Positions 1-6,028 of a stretch of DNA of 10,907 bases are shown here, piece after piece (position 1 is the first letter of the stretch; the number at the start of each line of letters is the position of its first letter). This DNA comes from JBBRGG01 sp038240875 (GTDB taxonomy: Bacteria; Planctomycetota; Phycisphaerae; Phycisphaerales; UBA1924): assembly GCA_038240875.1 (NCBI GenBank), contig JBBRGG010000122.1, forward strand, positions 1 to 10,907, read 5' to 3'. Under the pieces are notes generated by a model. That model made no database searches. It saw only the letters and a program-made list of their open reading frames with translations, and was not told where the DNA came from. The position numbers and the translations under genes were made by a program.

Positions 1-2
1 TG

Positions 3-275
3 GCCGATGCCCTAGGCATCCCCACTAGGTCAGTGCCCACGATCGTGCGCACAATCTCGACCATTGAACGCGTTCTAACCCATCGCGTAGTCCGATTTAT
101 CGTCCTCGAAGTAACTAAACCTCTCGACTCTATTTCAGCACGAGAAATGCAGAAAAACCTGCCCCCGCACGCAGCGTGCCGCGCATGGGTGGATCCAAAG
201 TCGCTTGACCAAAGGCCCTTGACTACGCCCCAGCGTTTGATCGCAATCGCCGCAGGTCTGCTCCCGCGCACTTAA
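3..275 (+). CDS. mutY: C-terminal fragment of adenine DNA glycosylase (MutY-like), 5' end outside window
   Basis: This frame is open from the window edge to a TAA at 273-275, giving about 90 residues of what is probably a longer protein. MutY removes adenine mispaired with 8-oxoguanine. Its C-terminal NUDIX-like domain recognises the oxidised base. The fragment has the layout of that domain's end: a strand with Thr-His (IERVLTHRVVRFIVLEV, about residues 20-36 of the fragment), then a Trp-Val followed by a Leu (AWVDPKSL), then a Pro-containing closing helix (TTPQRLIAIAAGLL). MutY proteins end this way, with a Trp, a Leu and a final 'P..R.L' helix. The catalytic HhH domain and the Fe-S cysteines would lie upstream and cannot be seen. 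The ATG at 33 is internal to the frame and is unlikely to be the true start. A stand-alone NUDIX hydrolase is the main alternative. Confidence 0.5.
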   Translation, partial: ADALGIPTRSVPTIVRTISTIERVLTHRVVRFIVLEVTKPLDSISAREMQKNLPPHAACRAWVDPKSLDQRPLTTPQRLIAIAAGLLPRT

Positions 276-327
276 TTTTCTGGGAGTACTTAGGTTCGGC
301 GTCGAGCACGAAATCGGCACAATTCTC

Positions 328-355
328 TTGTGATTTTGCCATAATTTGGTATACT
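328..355 (+). promoter_or_regulatory. Candidate sigma70-type promoter for the secreted C15-like gene
   Basis: TTGTGA (328-333) and TATACT (350-355) are separated by 16 bp in an AT-rich dip within otherwise GC-rich sequence. Transcription would begin near 362, about 75 bases before the ATG at 437. The 161 bases between the upstream stop codon and that ATG hold no other recognisable element, and I see no clear terminator hairpin for the upstream gene. Confidence 0.4.
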
Positions 356-436
356 TGGTGCAGCGTCATATTACTCGAACACGAGTTTCTGTTCGCCTTG
401 TGGCGTGTGCGTCTGTTGCAAGAAAGGCTTCTCGCG

Positions 437-1594
437 ATGAAACTACTCAAACGAACCCTGGCAGAGAACCAGTTTGTCTTGGGTACCACTTCGCTCCGAG
501 AGGGGGATTTAGCTTCACTTTCTCAACATGGCTTGGCATCTGTTCCAAGTGTGATTCGTAAATGTCCTCGCGCTCATATCAGCTACGCTACTCATGGCCT
601 CTTCGCCAACAGGTCGAGTACCTTAATAAGTACATGTCTCTGCCTCGCGGCGGCGTTCCTCGTTGCGTACATCTTTGGTTCAGGGAGAGTTGCGATGGGG
701 CAGGATCGGCCTGTGGTTTTGCTGACAGGATATTGGCCTCCAACCAACAATATGGTCCGCGCCTTCAGCCCAACCCACGCGCTGCCAGGCGGCGCGATCG
801 GCTCAGGATGGATCGGCAGAAATTGGGAAGGCCGTGGCTTTGACGTTGTCTCGTACTTCCCCGAGTTTCCAGGCCAAACCGGGCCCAACTGGGGCCGTGG
901 CTCGGGTTGGCTCGAAGTTGATTATCAAGACACGGCCAACGACTTCGACGAAATCACTTCGCTTCACAAGCCCAGCGCCATCATCACCTTCAGCCGAGGC
1001 AATACCAATGTGGGCTGGGAATTGGAGCCAGCCACGCAGCGGTTTCGCTTGCCCGGCGAGGCAAATCCTGCAGGGCGAAATATCCCCATTTACGCAGCAG
1101 ATTTTTCCACTTCGGCTAGCGGGCAACAGCTACCAACCAACGTGCCCATCATCACCGAGCCCGTCGGCAATATCCGCAACTCAACCCTCCCCATGCAGCA
1201 GATCGTGACGTCGGTCCGCCAACAACTGACCTCGGCACAAGCCGACGCCTTCATCGCTCCATACAACCCAGCCACGCCCGACACCTTTGACTTCGGCGGC
1301 AACTATCTCAGCGGTTACATCGGTTACTTGGGTTCGTGGTACCAATCACGCAACGCGCCCGGCACCGGCATCTATCCGTGCTACGCCTCCGGGCACATCC
1401 ACATTGGTACCAACATGACCGCGGCGAACGCCGAACTCGCTACGCGCATCTCACTCGCAACACTTATCAACCACGTGAGCACGCTCGGGCCCATTCCTTC
1501 GCCTGGCACGCTCGGCGTCGGCGGGCTTGCACTCGTGGCACTCATGGCTCGGCCTAGGCGGACTCTTTCCGCCGAGGGCAAACGCGAGCAGTAA
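437..1594 (+). CDS. Exported pyroglutamyl-peptidase-like (C15 fold) protein with PEP-CTERM-type tail; catalytic Cys replaced by Ser
   Basis: This is probably a secreted protein, anchored or sorted at the cell surface. Numbering from ATG 437 (385 aa), a hydrophobic segment at about 62-80 ends in AMG|Q, which fits signal peptidase cleavage near 88. The mature part starts VVLLTGYWPP (about 93-102), like the opening strand of pyroglutamyl peptidase I (LVTGFEPF). Other C15-like landmarks follow in order: a KPSAIITFSRG strand (about 178-188); WELEP with E197 at the catalytic Glu position; VPIITEPVGN with a following STLP (about 236-252); GGNYLSGYIGY, where S292 sits at the place of the nucleophilic Cys; and GHIHIG with H322 at the catalytic His. 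The C-terminus (about 351-374) is Pro-Ser-Pro-Gly, a hydrophobic stretch, then RPRR, as in planctomycete PEP-CTERM proteins. A basic tail of 10 residues follows. The long N-region makes the start uncertain: GTG 551 would give a more usual signal peptide, and TTG 398 extends it. AGAAAGG (421-427) supports ATG 437. Activity is unproven. The Ser could give a serine hydrolase or a non-catalytic binding protein. Confidence 0.55.
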   Translation: MKLLKRTLAENQFVLGTTSLREGDLASLSQHGLASVPSVIRKCPRAHISYATHGLFANRSSTLISTCLCLAAAFLVAYIFGSGRVAMGQDRPVVLLTGYWPPTNNMVRAFSPTHALPGGAIGSGWIGRNWEGRGFDVVSYFPEFPGQTGPNWGRGSGWLEVDYQDTANDFDEITSLHKPSAIITFSRGNTNVGWELEPATQRFRLPGEANPAGRNIPIYAADFSTSASGQQLPTNVPIITEPVGNIRNSTLPMQQIVTSVRQQLTSAQADAFIAPYNPATPDTFDFGGNYLSGYIGYLGSWYQSRNAPGTGIYPCYASGHIHIGTNMTAANAELATRISLATLINHVSTLGPIPSPGTLGVGGLALVALMARPRRTLSAEGKREQ

Positions 1595-1663
1595 TTCCTT
1601 TCACCTACTGCATTCCGTCGGTTAGTGCGTGGCCTGGGTCAGTGCACGACATTGGTTTGACCT

Positions 1664-1669
1664 TATAGT
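1664..1669 (+). promoter_or_regulatory. -10 box of purE; suggests a leaderless or near-leaderless transcript
   Basis: TATAGT lies only 5 bases before the purE ATG at 1675. With the usual spacing from -10 box to start site, transcription would begin at or next to the A of the ATG. No Shine-Dalgarno sequence is visible between 1640 and 1674. The -35 region (around 1641-1646) is weak. The 80-bp gap after the preceding gene shows no obvious terminator. Confidence 0.4.
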
Positions 1670-1674
1670 GTCCT

Positions 1675-2325
1675 ATGGCCAAACGCGAAACCTCACAACA
1701 GGCACAATCAAAGTCTGCACCTGCGAGCCTTGCTGATTCCAAGAACTCGAATAAACCCGAGCAGCCAACAGAGGCGAATCTGCTTAAAAACCTTCGCGTC
1801 GTCGGCAAAGGCCCCGCGATCGTGAGCGTGGTTATGGGCTCACGCTCCGACTGGGAGACGATGCAGCACGCTTCACGCACGCTTGCGACACTGGGCATCA
1901 CCCACGAAATTGGCGTGGTTTCGGCTCATCGCACGCCTGATTTGCTCGTCGCGTTCGCGAACGCAGCAGAAGCGCGTGGCCTAGAAGTAGTAATCGCTGG
2001 CGCGGGCGGTGCGGCACACTTGCCTGGAATGATCGCTTCGATGACCATTGTGCCCGTGCTTGGCGTGCCTGTGCAATCCGAGGCACTCAGCGGCATGGAT
2101 TCGCTTTTGTCAATCGTACAGATGCCTGGCGGCGTACCGGTGGGAACCCTCGCCATTGGTAAAGCTGGCGCGATTAATGCCGGGCTTTTGGCGGCTGCGA
2201 TTGTGTCTGCTTCGCGGCCAGAGCTTCGCGAAACGCTTCGCGCGCATCGAGCTGGAATTACGCGGGCGGTGCTTGATGATGACACGCCTTTGGAATTGTT
2301 CCACGTGGAACAGATTGAGACTTGA
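1675..2325 (+). CDS. purE: N5-carboxyaminoimidazole ribonucleotide mutase (PurE, class I)
   Basis: This cytosolic enzyme of de novo purine synthesis converts N5-CAIR to CAIR. The core (residues about 49-185) is unmistakable: VVMGSRSDW (52-60) forms the phosphate-binding loop, SAHRTPD (83-89) carries the catalytic His85, and GAGGAAHLPGM (109-119) and GVPVQSEALSGMDSLLSIVQMP close the active site. The 216 aa are longer than the usual 160-170. Residues 1-48 form a Ser/Ala/Lys/Gln-rich, probably disordered extension, and about 30 residues follow the core. GTG 1822 would give a conventional N-terminus, but the -10 box just before 1675 favours the long form. There is no Shine-Dalgarno. purK, its normal partner, is not in the window. 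The last codons (208-213, LFHVEQ) overlap a perfect parS site, so part of the C-terminal tail may be dictated by DNA binding rather than by protein function. Confidence 0.93.
   Translation: MAKRETSQQAQSKSAPASLADSKNSNKPEQPTEANLLKNLRVVGKGPAIVSVVMGSRSDWETMQHASRTLATLGITHEIGVVSAHRTPDLLVAFANAAEARGLEVVIAGAGGAAHLPGMIASMTIVPVLGVPVQSEALSGMDSLLSIVQMPGGVPVGTLAIGKAGAINAGLLAAAIVSASRPELRETLRAHRAGITRAVLDDDTPLELFHVEQIET
2297..2312. other. parS: parS site (ParB-binding centromere-like palindrome) inside the 3' end of purE
   Basis: TGTTCCACGTGGAACA is a perfect 16-bp palindrome and matches the bacterial parS consensus TGTTNCACGTGNAACA at every fixed position. parS is where ParB (Spo0J) loads and spreads to organise and segregate the replication-origin region, together with ParA and SMC. 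The site lies in the coding sequence of purE (codons 208-213), beyond the conserved catalytic core, and parS sites within genes are known in other bacteria. It is the only match I found in the window. Other CACGTG cores (for example near 1472) lack the flanking arms. Confidence 0.85.
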
Positions 2326-2418
2326 ACGTGTTCGCCTTCGAACGAGTTTGATCGGGTAACTACCTCAGGCGCGCGCACGAACCGTGTATGTATCCATCGC
2401 GCACTACGCTTGCGTCCT

Positions 2419-3342
2419 ATGCAGATTTTGCTCACCAACGACGACGGCATTCGCGCACCTGGCATTCAGGCTCTTCACCATGCGATCCTCGGCATTGTGC
2501 CTGGCCAACCCAGTTCACATGGCGTGCTTGGCGGCCCGCAATCGCGGGTGCTTGTGATCGCGCCCGAAACGGTTCAATCGGCGACTTCGCATGGCATCAC
2601 GTATAGCGAGCCACTGATGGTGCGTGAGATGGCACTGCGCGGCTTTGGTGATGTCGCGACGGCGACTGGGTTTGCAGTTGATGGCAGGCCAGCGGATTGC
2701 GTGAAGCTGGGCGTGTCGGCGCTGTGGCCATCGCGGATGGGAACACCAAAGCCTGATGTGCTAATCAGCGGGATGAATGCTGGGGCCAACTGCGGGATTA
2801 ATGTGATTTATTCGGGAACGGTCGCCGCGGCAATTGAAGGCGCGTTTCTGGGGATCTCATCGATTGCTGTAAGCCTGCGGCTTGGGCGCGGAAAAGTTCG
2901 CTTTGATCTTGCGGCGATTCGCGCGAGGCATGTGCTTGATCGCATCTTTGCCGCGGGCGGACCAAAGCCTTACGAAGTAATCAGCATCAATATTCCAACG
3001 ACCGAGGACGCGATGCCCAAGGGGACGTTCGCGCCAAACTCGAATGAGCTTGCGGGCGTGGCGCGGGTGGATCCGAGAGCGGGAGATCCGATGGTGATGC
3101 CACCGATTCGCGTTTGCCCGATGAATGTGCATGGGTTGATTGATCGATACGAAAGGCGAACCAGCCCGGGCGGCGATGAATACTACTGGCCCGCGGGACA
3201 TGGGCTTGATTTTCATGCGACCGAGGCTGGGACTGACGTGGACCTTTTGATGGATGGGTACATCACGGTTACGCCTTTGACGTTTGATCTGACAAAGCAC
3301 GCGTCGGTGAAGGGGTGGCGAGAGGTGTTGGAAGAGGGGTGA
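2419..3342 (+). CDS. surE: 5'/3'-nucleotidase SurE (survival protein E)
   Basis: SurE is a divalent-metal-dependent phosphatase that dephosphorylates nucleoside 5'- and 3'-monophosphates and is linked to stationary-phase survival. The protein opens MQILLTNDDGIRAPGI, with metal ligands D8 and D9. It continues with VIAPETVQSATSHGIT (metal-binding Ser region), then ISGMNAGANCGINVIYSGT followed by VAAAIEGAFLGISSIAVSL, the family signature containing the ligand Asn. At 307 aa it is longer than the usual 250 or so. Part of the excess is an insert of roughly 15 residues between the first helix and the second strand (about residues 24-40). The start at ATG 2419 matches the family N-terminus exactly. 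An in-frame TTG lies 9 bases upstream. No Shine-Dalgarno is visible. The five bases before the ATG (GTCCT) are the same as before purE, and a TACGCT (2405-2410) could act as a -10 box. The 93-bp gap after purE holds no other gene. Confidence 0.93.
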   Translation: MQILLTNDDGIRAPGIQALHHAILGIVPGQPSSHGVLGGPQSRVLVIAPETVQSATSHGITYSEPLMVREMALRGFGDVATATGFAVDGRPADCVKLGVSALWPSRMGTPKPDVLISGMNAGANCGINVIYSGTVAAAIEGAFLGISSIAVSLRLGRGKVRFDLAAIRARHVLDRIFAAGGPKPYEVISINIPTTEDAMPKGTFAPNSNELAGVARVDPRAGDPMVMPPIRVCPMNVHGLIDRYERRTSPGGDEYYWPAGHGLDFHATEAGTDVDLLMDGYITVTPLTFDLTKHASVKGWREVLEEG

Positions 3343-3462
3343 ACAAGGCAGCGGCATTCGTGGAAAGATAAAGATAGCGCGAATCGCGAATCATCCAGAC
3401 GAAGAAGTAAGGCAGACGAGGTAGAGCCAACACGGCATGGCCAAGAGGAAATGGAAAGACAG

Positions 3463-3493
3463 CACCACGATCGAAGCGATCATGGTGGCACGA
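3463..3493. repeat. 31-bp hairpin repeat, copy 1
   Basis: This copy is identical to the one at 3544-3574. It begins CACCACGATCG, has an AAG loop, and returns as CGATCATGGTG. The two arms pair over 11 bp with a single C/A mismatch. The repeat ends GGCACGA. No T-run follows, so it does not look like a standard intrinsic terminator. The form (short, extragenic, palindromic, repeated) is REP-like. Confidence 0.75.
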
Positions 3494-3543
3494 AGGCCAA
3501 GACAAAGACTAACACGAAGGCAAAGGTAGTTAAGGCAAAGTCA

Positions 3544-3574
3544 CACCACGATCGAAGCGATCATGGTGGCACGA
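3544..3574. repeat. 31-bp hairpin repeat, copy 2
   Basis: This is an exact copy of the repeat at 3463-3493, placed 81 bp downstream start to start. Because 81 is a multiple of three, both copies read in the same frame as HHDRSDHGGT on the + strand. The flanking sequences differ, so the 31 bp are the conserved unit. Confidence 0.75.
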
Positions 3575-3924
3575 TGGCAAAGGCACTAGTAAGTGCGAAA
3601 GCGCGAAGTTGCGCGGTGCAACGCGGTGTTCGGGTTATGGGGCTTGGCTGATTGATGTTGAGATGTGTGTGGGTTGGTGCGGGGCGTTGGAGTTAAAGTA
3701 TTCGGACGATGACACGCGGCACACGCCGCACATGTCCGTCGACTGGCCCGATAGCGGGCGGGTGAACGTGCAGATTGCTTGACGGCTCGCCGATGAGTGC
3801 ATTGGCGTAGAACCCTCGTGCGCGGACGGTGCCAGCGCCGCCTCGCGTGAGGGAAAGGTGTGCATGCGTCGCGCTGCGCGAGCAGATTCGACAGGTGCTC
3901 GCGATTCCAAGGAAGCGGCACGAG

Positions 3925-5883
3925 ATGCAGACAACGGGGCCTAATTACGCGTTTCCGAACCAACAAACCAAGCCTGTGGCGGATGGTTCGTCGTTGGCGC
4001 ATGTTGCGCCGAGGCGCTGGTATGCGGCGTTGGTGCCGAAGTTGGTGCGGCGACGGATGTCGGTTTCATCGACGGGGGCGATGGTGTGTTTGGTTGTGCT
4101 TGGGGTGCTTGCGGCATCGTCGTTCTGGACGCTGCGATCGCAGCAAGAAGTACTTGATCGATCGCGTATAGAGCAGATTCGTGTGGTGACTTCGATATTG
4201 GAGCAGGCAATCGAGCCATTGCTTGCTGCGGATGAGGTTTCGGGCGTTCGACGGCTGGTATCAGAGTCGGCGATTGCAAACGAGTTCGAGCGGTGTTCAA
4301 TCGAGCTTGGCGACGGATCGGTCGTAGCGGCAACGTACGCGTCGATGATCACGGCGGTGGAATTACCGACGAAGTGGCCGACGTTGCGCGCGGACTTGTC
4401 GGAAAGTGAAGAGACAATCGACCGTGGCGTGATGCGGGTATCGCGTGTGCTATATGTTGCTGGGAAGGGGCAGGCGGTGTTGCATGTGGACGCGCCGGTG
4501 AACACTGAGACGATCGCGACGAGCGACACAACGCTTGGCGCGGCGGTCATTGCTGGGGTTGCGCTCGGGTGGTTGTTGTGGGCGCAGCGCAGGCTGGGGC
4601 GGACGGTGCGCGGCTTGGAAGCGATACGTGGCGGGCTGCGAGCGGTAGCCGAGGGACGTGATGCGCGAGGTGCGCTCGATGTACATCGGGATCTTGTGCC
4701 CGAGGCACGCGCGTGGAACCAGCTCATTCATGCACGCGATGCGTATGTGCGTCGCGAAGCGATTATGGCTGTGGCGACGAATCTTGCGGGCGGCGGCGGT
4801 GGGGCGGCGACGGAAACTATGTCGACTATTGATGCGCTGTGGAACGGGATCATCGTTGTTGACCATGGCGCGAGAGTGCGGTATGCCAACGGAGCGGCGG
4901 GCGTTCTGCTTGGGGTACGAAAGGATCAACTCATCGGCGCGGATATAACCACGCTTCCTGTGCCTGAATCGATGCTAGTAATCTTGCGTGATGTGGTGGA
5001 AGGGCGCACACGCCAGAGGCAATCGTTCGATGTTGAAGGACAAAGCCCTGGTGGAGATCGCACGGTGCTTCGCGCGTCGATCAAGCCGATGCGGAAGGAA
5101 GATAGTGCAGCCGCGATCGTGGTGATCGAAGACGTGACGCAGCAACGCGTAGCGGATGAATCGCGGAATGCGATTATTGGACAGGTAGCGCACGAGCTAC
5201 GTACGCCTTTGACGAATATTCGGTTGTATGTTGAGGCGCTTGTGGACGACAACGATCAGGATGCAACGGCCCGAGCGCGATCGATCAACGTGATCAGCCA
5301 GGAATCGAGACGACTGGAGCGAATTGTTGGCGACATGCTGAGCGTTTCGGAGATAGAAGCTGGGGGGCTCAAGCTGCGGGTGGGCGATGTGCGGCTGGAC
5401 GCGCTCTTTGAGGAGATGCACGAGGACTTCCGGGCGCAGGCGCAGGACAAGGAGATTGAGCTTGTGTTTGAGTTGCCGCCGAAGCTGCCTGTGGTGCAGG
5501 CGGATCGGGACAAGGTAGTGTTGACGCTGCACAACTTGGTGGGCAACGCGCTGAAGTACACGCCTGCGGGCGGGCGCGTGATCGTTCGAGCGGCGGCGGT
5601 CGAAGGGTCGTTCCGGGTTGACGTTGTAGACAACGGCATCGGGATCAAGCCCGAGGAGCACGAGCTTGTATTCGAGCGGTTCTATCGAGCCAAGGACAAT
5701 CGAATTAATTCTATTGCGGGGTCGGGACTTGGGCTCGCGCTCGCGCGGAACGTTGCGCGGATGCATGGCGGGGACATCATGATTTCATCGCAGGTTGACA
5801 AGGGTTCGACGTTCACGTTGGTGCTACCGATGAACGTGGCGCAGGGTCGAGCCGCGGTCACGAGCGAGCGAAACGCGGCGTAG
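3925..5883 (+). CDS. Membrane-bound sensor histidine kinase with extracytoplasmic, HAMP-like and PAS domains
   Basis: This protein senses a signal outside the membrane, autophosphorylates on a His and passes the phosphate to a response regulator not encoded here. Numbering from ATG 3925 (652 aa), the features are: a basic N-terminus; membrane segment 1 (about 50-68); an extracytoplasmic sensor (about 69-202) of unassigned fold; membrane segment 2 (about 203-220); a HAMP-like linker (about 222-270); a PAS domain (about 300-408, with IDALWNGIIVVDHGARVRYA at its start); the H-box QVAHELRTPLTN with His423; the N-box HNLVGNALKYTP; the G1 box DNGIGI (569-574); the F-box FERFYR; and the G2 box GSGLGL (599-604). 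All catalytic motifs are intact. The start is chosen because AAGGA (3909-3913) precedes it. The frame is open further upstream to 3829. ATG 4057 is a possible shorter start just before the first membrane segment. Its neighbours on both sides are separated by repeat-bearing gaps, so it may be its own transcription unit. Confidence 0.9.
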   Translation: MQTTGPNYAFPNQQTKPVADGSSLAHVAPRRWYAALVPKLVRRRMSVSSTGAMVCLVVLGVLAASSFWTLRSQQEVLDRSRIEQIRVVTSILEQAIEPLLAADEVSGVRRLVSESAIANEFERCSIELGDGSVVAATYASMITAVELPTKWPTLRADLSESEETIDRGVMRVSRVLYVAGKGQAVLHVDAPVNTETIATSDTTLGAAVIAGVALGWLLWAQRRLGRTVRGLEAIRGGLRAVAEGRDARGALDVHRDLVPEARAWNQLIHARDAYVRREAIMAVATNLAGGGGGAATETMSTIDALWNGIIVVDHGARVRYANGAAGVLLGVRKDQLIGADITTLPVPESMLVILRDVVEGRTRQRQSFDVEGQSPGGDRTVLRASIKPMRKEDSAAAIVVIEDVTQQRVADESRNAIIGQVAHELRTPLTNIRLYVEALVDDNDQDATARARSINVISQESRRLERIVGDMLSVSEIEAGGLKLRVGDVRLDALFEEMHEDFRAQAQDKEIELVFELPPKLPVVQADRDKVVLTLHNLVGNALKYTPAGGRVIVRAAAVEGSFRVDVVDNGIGIKPEEHELVFERFYRAKDNRINSIAGSGLGLALARNVARMHGGDIMISSQVDKGSTFTLVLPMNVAQGRAAVTSERNAA

Positions 5884-5902
5884 CGCGGCGGAGCGGGTCG
5901 TT

Positions 5903-5966
5903 GCGCGATGTGTGTCGCGCGATGTGTGTCGCGCGGTGTTTGTCGCGCGGTGTGTGTCGCGCGATG
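5903..5966. repeat. 14-bp-period tandem repeat (about 4.6 units)
   Basis: Units GCGCGATGTGTGTC sit at 5903-5916 and 5917-5930. They are followed by two variants with G for A at the sixth base (5931-5944, which also has a T change, and 5945-5958) and a partial unit (5959-5966). The array lies entirely in the 145-bp gap between the histidine kinase stop and the STAS gene. A 14-bp period shifts the reading frame at each unit, which argues against a coding role. No promoter is evident next to it. Confidence 0.8.
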
Positions 5967-6028
5967 CCAAGGGGTTAAGGACGAGAGAAAGAAGTGGCAA
6001 GGTCCACAGCGAGTAGGCGAGCAAAGAC

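Larger units (their letters stand above)
3343..3924. other. 582-bp region without a convincing gene; contains repeated hairpins
   Basis: The left part (3343-3600) is A/G-rich. It carries two identical 31-bp hairpin repeats and, between and after them, degenerate AAGGCAAAG-like runs. An open frame from 3451 to 3651 reads the repeats as HHDRSDHGGT blocks separated by Lys/Ala/Thr-rich sequence. The right part (3600-3924) is GC-rich. It has small stems at 3608-3622 (GTTGC/GCAAC) and 3746-3759 (GCCCG/CGGGC), and a 39-codon open frame at 3663-3782 with no recognised relative. A TTGACG at 3779-3784 could be a -35 box for the kinase gene, but no good -10 follows at normal spacing. I see no tRNA, rRNA or riboswitch pattern that I can defend. 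Confidence 0.5.

Noticed and set aside
6..20. GATGCC-CTA-GGCATC palindrome at the window edge
   Set aside because: It is a 6-bp stem within the probable mutY coding frame, without a T-run or known motif, and could easily arise by chance.
1466..1481. Second parS-like site around the CACGTG near 1472
   Set aside because: Only the central hexamer matches. Both flanking arms fail the consensus.
2324..2333. GAAC-GT-GTTC inverted arms just after purE as a LexA box
   Set aside because: The Gram-positive-type LexA box needs a 4-base spacer (GAAC-N4-GTTC). Here the spacer is 2, and neither neighbour is an SOS gene.
3463..3487. Intrinsic terminator for surE
   Set aside because: The stem is good, but no T-run follows either copy, and the hairpin lies more than 100 bp after the stop codon.
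3463..3574. CRISPR array
   Set aside because: There are only two repeat copies with a single 50-bp interval, no cas genes, and the interval is A-rich low-complexity sequence rather than spacer-like.
3586..4002. Minus-strand frames in the kinase upstream region
   Set aside because: They have no recognisable motifs or ribosome binding sites, an Arg/Pro/Ser-rich composition typical of antisense GC-rich DNA, and overlap with the kinase start.
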